Below, in pieces: positions 53,180 through 61,977 of a DNA stretch of 64,000 bases. Source of the stretch: an uncultured Anaerolineaceae bacterium. GTDB lineage: Bacteria; Chloroflexota; Anaerolineae; Anaerolineales; Anaerolineaceae. A model generated the notes under the pieces. The model did not search any database. It saw only the letters and a list, made by a program, of their open reading frames with translations, and was not told the DNA's origin. The stretch covers positions 1 through 64,000 of the forward strand of contig CALCNO010000032.1 of assembly GCA_937897615.1 (NCBI GenBank). The letters are read 5' to 3'. Position 1 is the stretch's first letter; each line of letters opens with the position of its first letter. The position numbers were made by a program, and so were the translations under genes.

Positions 53180-54177
53180 GCACCGCTGAAGCCAAAAGTG
53201 CCGCCTCCGGCAAACCTGACCTGATGGTGGTGAAGAACCTCAAAAAATATTTCCCCGTCAAAACCGGTGTGATCCAGCGCGTGTCTGCCTGGGTGCAAGC
53301 CGTGGACGATGTTTCTTTTGCCGTGCATGAGGGTGAGACGCTGGGGCTGGTGGGGGAGTCTGGCTGCGGCAAGACTACTGTTGGCCGTACCGTGCTGCGC
53401 CTGACGGAACCCACTGCCGGCAGCGTTGAATTTGAGGGTAAGGACCTCTTCAATCTCAAGGGCAACGACCTCAAGACGGCGCGCCGCGATCTGCAGATCA
53501 TCTTCCAGGACCCCTACTCCTCGCTCGACCCGCGTGTGCAGATCGGCGATTCTGTGATGGAGGGGCTGGAGATCCATAAACTGGGGCGCAACAGCAAAGA
53601 GCGTTTTGCCATGATGATCGATACGCTCAAAAAAGTGGGTCTGGAAGAATACCACGCGCGGCGCTACCCGCACGAGTTTTCCGGCGGCCAGCGGCAGCGC
53701 ATTGGCATTGCCCGCGCCCTGGCACTGCGCCCGCGCTTCATCGTCTGCGACGAGCCGGTTTCCGCACTGGATGTTTCCATTCAGTCGCAGGTGCTCAACA
53801 TTCTCAAAGACCTGCAGGGCGAGTTCAAACTCACTTACCTGTTCATTGCCCATAACCTGGGGGTGGTGGAGCACATCTCTGACCGCGTGGCGGTGATGTA
53901 CCTGGGCAAGATGGTGGAACTGGCAGACCGCGATGAACTCTTCCGCAACCCGCTGCACCCCTACACGCGCGCACTGATGTCGGCCATCCCCATCCCCGAC
54001 CCCACGCTCAAACGCGAGCGCATCATTCTCAAGGGGGATGTGCCCAGTCCCCTCAACCCTCCCAAAGGGTGCCGTTTTCATCCGCGCTGCCCCATCGCTG
54101 TTGCTCAGTGTGCGGTGGAGGAGCCGGCGTTCATCGAGAAAACTCCCGGGCATTCCGTTGCTTGTTGGCTGGCATGA
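53176..54177 (+). CDS. Oligopeptide ABC transporter ATPase, OppF/DppF type
   Basis: A 333-residue ATPase from the ATG at 53176, overlapping the OppD-type stop; an in-frame start at 53065 would overlap more and is unsupported. Motifs: Walker A GESGCGKTT, signature FSGGQRQRI, Walker B IVCDEPVSALDV, H-loop IAHNLG. The C-terminal Cys cluster (CRFHPRCPIAVAQCAVEE) is present. It forms the second half of the ATPase dimer. Confidence 0.95.
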   Translation: MSTAEAKSAASGKPDLMVVKNLKKYFPVKTGVIQRVSAWVQAVDDVSFAVHEGETLGLVGESGCGKTTVGRTVLRLTEPTAGSVEFEGKDLFNLKGNDLKTARRDLQIIFQDPYSSLDPRVQIGDSVMEGLEIHKLGRNSKERFAMMIDTLKKVGLEEYHARRYPHEFSGGQRQRIGIARALALRPRFIVCDEPVSALDVSIQSQVLNILKDLQGEFKLTYLFIAHNLGVVEHISDRVAVMYLGKMVELADRDELFRNPLHPYTRALMSAIPIPDPTLKRERIILKGDVPSPLNPPKGCRFHPRCPIAVAQCAVEEPAFIEKTPGHSVACWLA

Positions 54178-54226
54178 TGGACCACATGCCGTTGATAAGA
54201 TGAATCTACCATTCTGATCATTTTTT

Positions 54227-54287
54227 AAGGAGGTGATGCAACCGATAAGCATTCAGAGGTCAATCGAGAGTTTCGATCAAGAAACTC
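54227..54287 (+). promoter_or_regulatory. Structured leader before the binding-protein gene
   Basis: AAGGAGGTGAT (54227-54237) matches the full anti-Shine-Dalgarno complement for 11 nt, yet no start codon sits at normal spacing. A 7-bp hairpin (GAGTTTC / GAAACTC, 54268-54287) follows. The real start, 54317, has its own AAGGAG. This could be a ribosome standby site or mRNA-stabilising structure. Confidence 0.55.
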
Positions 54288-54316
54288 GCACAGAGTTCAA
54301 AAAAAGGAGAAAAGAA

Positions 54317-56035
54317 ATGAAAGGTCGCAAGTTATTTGTCGTTTTTAGTATGTTCCTCGTTCTGACCCTGGTGCTGGCCGCCTGCGCCAAGGCAACCCCG
54401 GTTGCCACCGAAGCGCCCACCATGGCCGCAACTGAGGCCCCCACCGCTGCCGCCAACCCGCTCAAGGTTACGCTTTCCTTCCGTGTGGTTGACCGCGCTT
54501 ACCTGCCCTACCCGGATAAGGTAGCCCAGGAAATCCAGGCGCAGTTGGCCGAAGTGGGTATTGAGGTCACTCTGAAGGAAATGGAATCCGCCGCCTTCAT
54601 CGACGCTACCTCCGCCGGACAGGAAGGTTTTTATCTGCTCGGGTGGAACGCCGACTACCCGGATGCCACCAACTTCTACGATTACCATTTTGGTAATGAC
54701 AACAACAAGCAGTTTGGCAACCTCTACCCCGATATGGTGGCAGAGATCAAAGCCGCTGCCCAGACCTCTGATGCCGCTGTCCGCCAGCAACACTACGACA
54801 CCATCAACCAGATGCTCAAAGATGACCTGATGATGATCCCTGTGGCACACGGTGGTTCTTCCACCGCTTTCCAGGCCAACGTCACCGGCGCTCACTCCAG
54901 CCCGTTGGGCAATGAGCTCTTCTACGTCATGGGCAATGGCACCGATACCTTCGTTTGGATGCAGAACGGCGAACCTGCCGCCCTGTGGTGCTCAGACGAG
55001 ACCGATGGCGAGACCCTGCGCGCCTGCGAACAGGTTTACGAACCGCTGTATTCCTTTAGCATTGGCGGTACCGAAGCAGAACCCGCTCTGGCCTCATCCA
55101 GCTCAGTCAACGCTGATCTGACCGAGTGGACCTTCACCATGCGCGACGGCGTTAAATTCCACAATGGCGCCGCCCTGGATGCCAGCGATGTTGTGGCAAC
55201 CTTTGCTGCCCAGTGGGACGCCAAGAGCGCCAATCACGTGGGCCGCACCGGCACCTTTGAGTACTTTGGCGCCTTCTTTGGTTCCTTCCTCAATGCCGAA
55301 ACCCAGGATGCTACGATGGTTGATAATGGCGGACTGCTCTCTTTGAGCGCCCCCAGCTGCGATTACGGTGGCGAGTTCAAGTCCATCGAAGCCGTAGATG
55401 CCAAGACCGTAAAGTTCACCCTGTGCTACCCTGACCCGGCCTTCCTCTCCAAGGTGGCCTTCTCCGTGTTCGCCATCCAGGATAAGGATTATCTGGATGC
55501 CAACAACGGCGATTCCGTCAAGATGAGCGAACAGCCCAACGGCACCGGCCCCTACAAAGTGGTGGCCTGGAACCGCGGCGACAGCGTGGTCTACGAAGCC
55601 AACCCCGAATACTGGGGTACCCCGGCTGTGACCAAGAACCTCATCTTCCGCTGGTCAGAGCAGTCGGCGCAGCGCTTGCTTGAGCTGCAGGCTGGCACTG
55701 TCAACGGTATCGATAACCCCGGTCCCGATGATGTGGCGACCATTGAAGCTGATTCCAGCCTCAAGCTCTACCCGCGTGATGGTTTCAATATCTTCTACAT
55801 CGGCTTCAACAACACTATCCCGCCCTTTGACAATCCCGATGTGCGTGCGGCCATCACCTACGCCATCGATCGCCAGAGGATCGTGGATCAGTTCTATGCT
55901 GCCGGCTCTTCTGTGGCCAACAGCTTTGTACCTGACTTCGTGAAGCCCGGTGCAAGCCCCGATGTGAAGTGGTTCGAGTTTGACCAGGCCAAGGCGAAGG
56001 AACTGCTCGTCAAGGCCGGATACACCGTTCCATAA
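54317..56035 (+). CDS. Oligopeptide-binding lipoprotein, apparently circularly permuted SBP_bac_5
   Basis: A 572-residue lipoprotein from the ATG at 54317 (AAGGAG upstream). Lipobox LAAC (Cys23), then a Thr/Pro/Ala linker to residue 47. Residues 48-190 (VAQEIQAQLAEVGIEVTLKEM, LLGWNADYPDATNF, INQMLKDDLMMIPVAHG) match what is normally the C-terminal segment of SBP_bac_5. Residues 205-572 match its N-terminal and middle part: RACEQVYEPLYSF, DGVKFHNGAALDASDVVATF, YEANPEYWGTP, PDVRAAITYAIDRQRI, and the chain ends at KAKELLVKAGYTVP. So it reads as a circular permutation. It binds peptides for the transporter genes around it. Confidence 0.85.
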   Translation: MKGRKLFVVFSMFLVLTLVLAACAKATPVATEAPTMAATEAPTAAANPLKVTLSFRVVDRAYLPYPDKVAQEIQAQLAEVGIEVTLKEMESAAFIDATSAGQEGFYLLGWNADYPDATNFYDYHFGNDNNKQFGNLYPDMVAEIKAAAQTSDAAVRQQHYDTINQMLKDDLMMIPVAHGGSSTAFQANVTGAHSSPLGNELFYVMGNGTDTFVWMQNGEPAALWCSDETDGETLRACEQVYEPLYSFSIGGTEAEPALASSSSVNADLTEWTFTMRDGVKFHNGAALDASDVVATFAAQWDAKSANHVGRTGTFEYFGAFFGSFLNAETQDATMVDNGGLLSLSAPSCDYGGEFKSIEAVDAKTVKFTLCYPDPAFLSKVAFSVFAIQDKDYLDANNGDSVKMSEQPNGTGPYKVVAWNRGDSVVYEANPEYWGTPAVTKNLIFRWSEQSAQRLLELQAGTVNGIDNPGPDDVATIEADSSLKLYPRDGFNIFYIGFNNTIPPFDNPDVRAAITYAIDRQRIVDQFYAAGSSVANSFVPDFVKPGASPDVKWFEFDQAKAKELLVKAGYTVP

Positions 56036-56050
56036 GTTACGCGTTTTACC

Positions 56051-56079
56051 GGATGGGGCTGGTTCAACCGGCCCCATCC
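56051..56079 (+). promoter_or_regulatory. Intercistronic hairpin after the binding-protein gene
   Basis: A 13-bp stem (GGATGGGGC / GCCCCATCC plus four inner pairs, one T-G) with a 3-nt loop. No strong T run follows. It sits between the binding protein and the permease genes, where partial termination or 3'-end protection often raises binding-protein output. Confidence 0.65.
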
Positions 56080-56108
56080 CATCTTTCGAAAAGGGAATGT
56101 AGAAACAC

Positions 56109-57185
56109 ATGCCTCAATTCATTGGCCGCCGCTTGCTGCTCTTGTTGCCCGTCCTCCTGGGGGTGATATTGGTCACCTTTATCATCGTGCGCCTCATCCC
56201 CGGCGACCCGTGTGTGACCATGCTGGGCGAGCGCGCCACCCCGGCCAAATGTGAGGCTTTCCTTGACCGCTACGGTTTGAACGACAACATTTTTGTGCAG
56301 TTTGGGCGTTACATTGTCAACTTGGCTCAGGGCGACTTCGGCGATTCCATCCGCTTTACACGCCCGGTGACCGACCTGCTCTCTGAACGCCTGCCCCTGA
56401 CGATGGAGTTGACCCTGCTGGCCATGATCTTTTCCACCGTGGTGGGCGTGGGGCTGGGGGTGATCTCTGCGCTCAAACGCAATACCATCATTGATACCGT
56501 CACCATGATCATTGCCAACATTGGCGTTTCTATGCCAGTCTTCTGGCTGGGATTGCTGCTGGCATACATTTTTGCTCTTCTTTTAAAAGGCACACCTTTT
56601 GTGCTGCCCCCTTCCGGCAGGTTCACTGCCGGCGTGTCTCTGCAAGACCTGGATGTTTACTGGGGGCTGACGAACCTCACTGGCTTTAAAAAATTCATCG
56701 TTGACTTAATGTCAAATACGGTGTTGGTCAATTGCATTATCACCGGCAACTGGAAGGTCTTTTGGGATGCCCTCAAGCATCTGATCCTGCCGGCGGTGGC
56801 CGTGGGCACTATTCCTATGTCCATCATTGCGCGCATGACGCGCTCCAGCCTGCTGGAAGTGATCGGGCTGGATTACATCCGCACCGCCCGCGCCAAGGGC
56901 CTGGTGGAAGGCAAGGTCATCCGCAAGCACGCCTTCCGCAATGCGCTCATCCCCATTGTCACCATCATTGGCATCGAAACCGGCGGGCTGCTTTCCGGTG
57001 CGGTGCTGACGGAAACCGTGTTCAACCTGCCGGGCATGGGCACGGCAATGGTGGCGGCCATCCTGGCGCGCGATTACCCGGTGATTCAGGGCTTTACCAT
57101 TGTCATTGCGCTCATCTTTGTACTGGTGAACCTCATCGTGGATATCTCGTATGCGTACCTTGACCCGCGCATCCGGGTGGAGTAG
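56109..57185 (+). CDS. Oligopeptide ABC transporter permease, DppB type
   Basis: A 358-residue membrane protein of the binding-protein-dependent permease family: FIGRRLLLLLPVLLGVILVTFIIVRLIPGDP start, a periplasmic-type loop, five more helices, and the EAA loop (YIRTARAKGLVEGKVIRKHAFRNALIPI) that contacts the ATPases. It forms half of the peptide channel. Confidence 0.94.
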   Translation: MPQFIGRRLLLLLPVLLGVILVTFIIVRLIPGDPCVTMLGERATPAKCEAFLDRYGLNDNIFVQFGRYIVNLAQGDFGDSIRFTRPVTDLLSERLPLTMELTLLAMIFSTVVGVGLGVISALKRNTIIDTVTMIIANIGVSMPVFWLGLLLAYIFALLLKGTPFVLPPSGRFTAGVSLQDLDVYWGLTNLTGFKKFIVDLMSNTVLVNCIITGNWKVFWDALKHLILPAVAVGTIPMSIIARMTRSSLLEVIGLDYIRTARAKGLVEGKVIRKHAFRNALIPIVTIIGIETGGLLSGAVLTETVFNLPGMGTAMVAAILARDYPVIQGFTIVIALIFVLVNLIVDISYAYLDPRIRVE

Positions 57186-57193
57186 GCGGACCT

Positions 57194-58123
57194 ATGGAAA
57201 ATACCTCAACCATCTCCAGGATCCCCACCAGCACGCGCCGCAGCCCGGCCCGCGAAGCACTGCGTCACCTGTGGAAACACTCCTCCGGCAAGGCAGGCAT
57301 CATCATCCTGTCGCTGCTGGTTTTGATCGCCATTTTTGCGCCGCTGATCGCACCGTATGATCCCACGCAGCTCTTGAAAGACCAGAAGCGCCGCGATGTG
57401 CCCTGCGTGCACCTGCTGGGCTGCCCCGCGGATAAACAACAGCATCTCTTTGGTATTGACGGCAACAGCCGCGACCTCTTTAGCCGCGTAATCTATGGCT
57501 CGCGCCTTTCCCTGCAAGTGGGGTTGGCTACCATTACTTTTGCCATCCTCATTGGCACGCTCATCGGGGCAGTGGCGGCTTACGCCGGTGGGGCGGTGGA
57601 TAACGTCCTCATGCGCATCATGGATGTGCTGATGGCGTTTCCCAGCCTGCTTCTGGCGATCGCCATTGTCTCGGTACTCGGCACAGGGCTGATCAACGCG
57701 CTGCTGGCCATTGGCATTGTCTCTATCCCGCGTTTTGCGCGCCTGGTGCGCTCTACCGTGCTTTCGGTCAAAGAGTTGGATTATGTGCAGGCTTCGCGCG
57801 CGCTGGGCGCCAGCCCCATGCACATCCTCTTCAAGCGCATCCTGCCCAACGCCATCACCCCGCTGATCGTGCAGGGCACGCTGGGCATCGCCACCGCTAT
57901 TCTGGATGCTGCGGCGCTTTCATTCCTGGGGCTGGGGGCCGAACCCCCGCGCCCGGAATGGGGCCTGATGCTGGGCGAGGAGAAAAATAGTATCTTTAGC
58001 GCGCCGCACCTGGTGATCTTCCCCGGCATCGCCATCATGCTTACCGTGCTGGGCTTCAACCTCCTCGGCGATGGCCTGCGCGACGCCCTCGACCCGCGCC
58101 TGACGCACGGGGGAAAACAGTAA
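57194..58123 (+). CDS. Oligopeptide ABC transporter permease, DppC type
   Basis: A 309-residue permease with an N-terminal helix (KAGIIILSLLVLIAIFAPLIAPYD, the OppC/DppC N-terminal domain), five more helices and the EAA loop (YVQASRALGASPMHILFKRILPN). It completes the channel. It is the last gene of the operon; the terminator follows at 58141. Confidence 0.94.
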   Translation: MENTSTISRIPTSTRRSPAREALRHLWKHSSGKAGIIILSLLVLIAIFAPLIAPYDPTQLLKDQKRRDVPCVHLLGCPADKQQHLFGIDGNSRDLFSRVIYGSRLSLQVGLATITFAILIGTLIGAVAAYAGGAVDNVLMRIMDVLMAFPSLLLAIAIVSVLGTGLINALLAIGIVSIPRFARLVRSTVLSVKELDYVQASRALGASPMHILFKRILPNAITPLIVQGTLGIATAILDAAALSFLGLGAEPPRPEWGLMLGEEKNSIFSAPHLVIFPGIAIMLTVLGFNLLGDGLRDALDPRLTHGGKQ

Positions 58124-58140
58124 ACGATGAACAAAGAATA

Positions 58141-58170
58141 AAAAAGGCAGCCGTACGGCTGCCTTTTTTT
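58141..58170 (+). terminator. Intrinsic terminator of the peptide transporter operon
   Basis: A perfect stem (AAAAAGGCAGCC / GGCTGCCTTTTT around GTAC) with seven T on the plus strand. It may also serve the convergent YibE/F gene ending at 58169. Confidence 0.88.
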
Positions 58171-59383
58171 AATGGACGTGACGACCTTCGGGGTTATCGC
58201 TGGTCTCTGGCCCCAGCAGTACACGCCATTGGCCCAGGCGGGCCAGGCGATCCTGCTTGGTGATGATAAAAGTGGCTACCAGTGTTGAGATAGGTACAGC
58301 AGCGACCAGCCCCAATGATCCTACCAAAGTACGCACAACCTCTTCGGCAATCATTTCTGCGTTCATCAGGTAACTGAAACTGCCATTTGCCAGAGTGAAC
58401 ACCAGCAGCAGCGGCAGCGAAGCACCCGTGTACGAGAAGACCAGCGTATTCACAGTGGCAGCCACATGATCCTGGCCGATGTGAATGGCGCGAATCATGG
58501 TTTGTCTGAAGCTGAGGTCAGGGTTGGCACCGTGAATTTCTACTACCGCGGCCGATTGCGAAGTGACCAGGTCGTCCAGGATGCCCAGTGTGCCGATAAT
58601 CATGCCGCCCAGCAACAAACCCTGGGGATTGATCTGTACTGAGGACATTTGAATGAGATAGAGAGCATTTTCGTCTCCATAACCGTTGAGACGTGCCAAA
58701 CCGACAAAAAGCGCTGTCAGGGTGCCGGTGAGAATCAGGGTCAGCACCATTGAAATTACAGAGGCGTGGGTTTTGAGGTTCCAGCCATAGGTAGCATAAA
58801 GCGATACGCCTAAAAGGATGCCTGAGCCGACCAGGCTGACCCTCACCGGGTCTTCGCCTGCAAGGATATGTGGAATGATATAGCTGACGATAATGAAAAG
58901 ACTAAACGCCAACGACAATAAGCTGCCCAGGCCTTTCCAGCGCCCCATTGCCAGCACCGCCAGCATGAACGCCGCCAGCAGGATCAGAAGGATTTTAGAA
59001 CGGTCGAAATCGGTGTAAGTGGCACGAGCAGTTCCGTCAGGACCTGGGCCGATGATGATGTAGACCCTTTGCCCCACCTTGAAGCGCATTTCATCGGAAC
59101 GCAGTTGATTTTTGCCGTAACTGACCGAAAAGGTTTGGCCGCTGTAATCTCCTTCCAGTGCACGTACTTCCATCACCTGAAAAAGTTGATCATGATCACC
59201 CAACGTGATCTGGCCTTCTTCGGTAATAGCTGTGATCTCTGCCAGCACGGTGTTGGAACCATAAGTATCCTGGCTTTGTCCGCTCGATTTGGGCAGCACC
59301 AGATTTTCCACTGCCCACCAGGTTGCTACAAAAAAGAGTACTACCAGCAAAATAATGGTTATGAAAAAGACTTTTTTTGTCAT
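58169..59383 (-). CDS. YibE/F family membrane protein
   Basis: A 404-residue membrane protein of the YibE/F family. One N-terminal helix, an extracytoplasmic domain (about 40-130; VLAEITAITEEGQITLGDHDQLFQV), then seven or more helices with LLGGMIIGTLGILDDLVTSQSAAVVEI and MNAEMIAEEVVRTLVGSLGLVAAVP, diagnostic for the family. Function unknown. The ATG at 59383 has GGAG upstream; the frame opens at 59575, but the extra 64 residues look like non-coding sequence. Confidence 0.88.
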   Translation of the reverse strand: MTKKVFFITIILLVVLFFVATWWAVENLVLPKSSGQSQDTYGSNTVLAEITAITEEGQITLGDHDQLFQVMEVRALEGDYSGQTFSVSYGKNQLRSDEMRFKVGQRVYIIIGPGPDGTARATYTDFDRSKILLILLAAFMLAVLAMGRWKGLGSLLSLAFSLFIIVSYIIPHILAGEDPVRVSLVGSGILLGVSLYATYGWNLKTHASVISMVLTLILTGTLTALFVGLARLNGYGDENALYLIQMSSVQINPQGLLLGGMIIGTLGILDDLVTSQSAAVVEIHGANPDLSFRQTMIRAIHIGQDHVAATVNTLVFSYTGASLPLLLVFTLANGSFSYLMNAEMIAEEVVRTLVGSLGLVAAVPISTLVATFIITKQDRLARLGQWRVLLGPETSDNPEGRHVH

Positions 59384-59702
59384 TTGTTTTGCTCCACGTT
59401 GCCGCAATGGTAACACGAAACCCCACTCGAATGCTTGAAGGCAGTTCCATGCTGCTTCCAGGCTCTTGGCCAGCACCTGCGCACAGCGGGAAACAGTAAG
59501 GGTACCTCTTGCCGGGTTGGTGAATTGCAAAAACCGGATAAACAATTCGTAAAGGTTGGGCGTGTTGGTCGGCATTCAACCTTCTGGTCAATTGCCTGGC
59601 AACAGCACCATCAGCCTTGTTGTAAAATGAATGCTAAGGATTATCCGCTTTGGCTTAATCATCAGGTAGTTTATCGGGCAACCTCACAGGAAATGAGGAA
59701 AA
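59384..59702. other. Intergenic region of 319 bases between divergent genes
   Basis: It holds the promoters of the YibE/F gene (-) and the 59703 gene (+). An in-frame extension of YibE/F (59384-59575) is rejected. No RNA gene is visible. Confidence 0.55.
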
Positions 59703-60434
59703 ATGGATAAAAGGAAGGCGTTTTTAGAGAAAACTCAAGGACTCTTTGCTTTATCCATCCTTCCACTCGCGATAGGGATCGTGGGCCTGATTATTCATTC
59801 GAATTATTCCAGATTAGCGAAAACTCCCGAACCTCCTCTCCCTCCCTGGAATGCCGCAGATTTCCCGGCAGTATACGGCAATACCGATCCTGGTATTCCG
59901 GCGTACCTTGTGCACTGTGACCGGAGTTCCATGCTGCGAGTTAGTTTCGATGCCAGAAAATCCATAAAAGGTTGGTGGGCAGGCTCCGGGGCTGAACTTT
60001 CTATCCTTTCTCCGTATGCTGAGAGTTTTCCCGCTACAACCAATTCAGATATCTGGGGTGTCATTATCTTAAGCCAGGACGTGGATGAATTTACCCCGTG
60101 GTTGGAAGTTACCCTGAAGGTTGACCCAAAGTACTACCATACCTGGTTGACTGCGGATGCAAAGCTGCAAATTGAGTATCCAAAAAGCGCCGGCTCAACT
60201 TTTACAAACTATGATGAAAGTTTAGCGCAAAGGGTTCAGCTACTGGTCATTACCGATGAAGACCTCGAGATGCAAAAAAACCGAGACAGGTGGGAAGAGG
60301 CGGTTGACAATAGCTCCCCTGTGTCATTAATAATTTCGCTTATCCTGCTGTTCCTGGGGATTCTCGCGCTCAGCGGCGGCTTGATTAACCTCGCACGCTA
60401 CCGGAAGGCTAAAGAAAGGGAAAATTTGACCTGA
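59703..60434 (+). CDS. Membrane protein of unknown function
   Basis: A 243-residue protein with one N-terminal helix (GLFALSILPLAIGIVGLIIH), an extracytoplasmic domain of about 160 residues with a central YLVHCDRSSMLRVSFD-type strand pattern, and one C-terminal helix (SPVSLIISLILLFLGILALSG) followed by a basic tail. GAGGA precedes the ATG. It is AT-richer than its neighbours. No family recognised. Confidence 0.72.
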   Translation: MDKRKAFLEKTQGLFALSILPLAIGIVGLIIHSNYSRLAKTPEPPLPPWNAADFPAVYGNTDPGIPAYLVHCDRSSMLRVSFDARKSIKGWWAGSGAELSILSPYAESFPATTNSDIWGVIILSQDVDEFTPWLEVTLKVDPKYYHTWLTADAKLQIEYPKSAGSTFTNYDESLAQRVQLLVITDEDLEMQKNRDRWEEAVDNSSPVSLIISLILLFLGILALSGGLINLARYRKAKERENLT

Positions 60435-60455
60435 TACAAGAAATAAGGGTATACT
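60426..60455 (+). promoter_or_regulatory. Promoter of the bacterioferritin gene
   Basis: TTGACC (60426-60431), an 18-nt spacer, and TATACT (60450-60455), with GGAGGTG before the ATG at 60480. The -35 box overlaps the end of the upstream gene. Confidence 0.65.
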
Positions 60456-60479
60456 CAATTCATCAAACGGAGGTGAATA

Positions 60480-60944
60480 ATGAAAGGTTCACAAAAAGTA
60501 ATTGATACTCTGAATTTCCTGCTCGCGGATGAACTGACCGCGATCAGCCAGTACATGGTACATGCCGAGATGTGTGATGACTGGGGTTACTCCAAGCTGG
60601 CCGAAGCCATTGAGAAGCGCGCCATTCAGGAAATGAAACACGCCGAGCGCCACATCGGGCGCATCCTCTTCCTTGAGGGCATTCCCGTTGTCAGCAAACT
60701 TAACAAGATCACCATCGGCCCAAACGTGGAAACCATGCTCAAGAACGACCACATGGCCGAGGAAGGCGCCATCAAGGAATACAACAAAGCCGTCAAAGTC
60801 TGCTCAGACGAAGCCGATAACGGCACCAAAGAGTTTGTGGAAGCCACCCTGCGTGACGAGGAAGCCCACATTGACTGGATCGAAGCCCAGCTTGAGCAGA
60901 TCAAGCAGATGGGCCTGCAAAATTACCTGGTGGAGCAGTTGTAG
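60480..60944 (+). CDS. bfr: Bacterioferritin
   Basis: A 154-residue bacterioferritin. Ferroxidase ligands are in place: ADELTAISQYMVHAEM (Glu18), QEMKHAERHI (Glu51, His54), HMAEEGAI (Glu94) and RDEEAHIDWIEAQ (Glu127, His130). The heme-ligand Met of EMKHA (Met52) is also present. It stores iron in a 24-mer shell and detoxifies Fe(II). Its own promoter precedes it, and the GTAGGGG palindrome follows. Confidence 0.96.
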   Translation: MKGSQKVIDTLNFLLADELTAISQYMVHAEMCDDWGYSKLAEAIEKRAIQEMKHAERHIGRILFLEGIPVVSKLNKITIGPNVETMLKNDHMAEEGAIKEYNKAVKVCSDEADNGTKEFVEATLRDEEAHIDWIEAQLEQIKQMGLQNYLVEQL

Positions 60945-60980
60945 AAGATTAGCGGGATTAATTCAAGAGAGTTAAAAAAT

Positions 60981-61008
60981 GTAGGGGTGGTTCACCAACC
61001 ACCCCTAC
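60981..61008. repeat. GTAGGGG...CCCCTAC palindrome, copy 2
   Basis: 12-bp arms (GTAGGGGTGGTT / AACCACCCCTAC) around CACC. The outer arms equal those of copy 1 (17245-17272), the centre differs. It lies between convergent genes (60944 + and 61027 -), as does copy 1. Confidence 0.85.
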
Positions 61009-61026
61009 GGGTTTTAAATCACGTGT

Positions 61027-61974
61027 TTACTTTGCCAGCCAGTAGAAAAATCCCTTGAGGGCAATGGCATACACGCGGTACGGTTTGGGGCCAACAAAGA
61101 CCTCATCGCCGATGAAGATGGTGGGCGTACCGTAGAAATTGGTGCCGCGGATTTGCTCCATCTGGCTCTCTACCAGCGTGGCGGTAGCGGGGTCATTCAC
61201 ACAGGCATTCAGACGGGGCATGTCAAAATTAAGCTCGGTGAGCGTTTTCTCAATAAAAGCCTGGTCCTCAAGTTGAGCTTTATCGGCCTCAAACAGGCGA
61301 TCGTTTAATAGCCAGTAGTATTTATACGGCTCCTGCTGATAAGCGCAGTATCCCACCTTGTTGAGATAATCGGAGTGCAATTTGACCGGGTACTCCATGT
61401 AGGTGAGGGGGGCGTTGTAGCGCTCCGCCAGCTGGCGGATGATGGGGTAGGTCTTGCGCGTGTAATCGCAGGAATAGCAGCCAATGAAAATGATCGGCGT
61501 TTCGGTACTGCTGGTGTTGAGGGTGGGGAAGCTGGCCACGTCCACGCCGTCCAGCGTCAGGCTTTCAATGGTCTTTGGGACTGCGGAGCAGGCCTGATCC
61601 ACGCTGGACACCTCGTTATTGGCACCGGTGGGGTCAAAGACACAGAAGGCCTCAGAGTTCACACCGTTGCAGGAACCGGTGGTGTAAAAGAGCACCAGCC
61701 CGCGTACCGCCATCACCGAAGCCCCCAGGAAGATCACAAAGAAGATCCACGCCAGCACCTCAAAGCGCTTGTTGATGAAACCGGCCAGTTTCTCCGAGCG
61801 CATGATCACTTTGCCCAGGATTTTGGCCTTCATCTTTTCGTCAAAGCCGGTGTTGCACGGGCGGAAGGTGATGCGCCGGAAGACGCAATCCAGCGCCTCT
61901 TTGGCCAGGCGGCGGTTGGCTGCGCTGAAGATGCCCAAAATGGACAGGACAATAAAGGCGACAATACAAAACAT
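61027..61974 (-). CDS. Membrane-anchored DsbA/thioredoxin-like protein
   Basis: A 315-residue protein with two N-terminal helices (CIVAFIVLSILGIFS and FEVLAWIFFVIFLGASVMAV) and a thioredoxin-fold domain outside the membrane: IIFIGCYSCDYTRKTYP (active-site CYSC) and the cis-proline loop YGTPTIFIGDEVFVGP. Extra Cys residues (SCNGVN, AFCVFD, QACSAV) may form disulfides. It likely makes, breaks or reshuffles disulfides in exported proteins. It starts 4 nt after the cysteine desulfurase stop, so the pair is co-transcribed. Confidence 0.82.
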   Translation of the reverse strand: MFCIVAFIVLSILGIFSAANRRLAKEALDCVFRRITFRPCNTGFDEKMKAKILGKVIMRSEKLAGFINKRFEVLAWIFFVIFLGASVMAVRGLVLFYTTGSCNGVNSEAFCVFDPTGANNEVSSVDQACSAVPKTIESLTLDGVDVASFPTLNTSSTETPIIFIGCYSCDYTRKTYPIIRQLAERYNAPLTYMEYPVKLHSDYLNKVGYCAYQQEPYKYYWLLNDRLFEADKAQLEDQAFIEKTLTELNFDMPRLNACVNDPATATLVESQMEQIRGTNFYGTPTIFIGDEVFVGPKPYRVYAIALKGFFYWLAK

Positions 61975-61977
61975 GGG

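Noticed and set aside
59384..59575. N-terminal extension of the YibE/F gene
   Set aside because: The Met at 59383 has a GGAG site and begins the expected membrane helix; the extension has no signal or family match.
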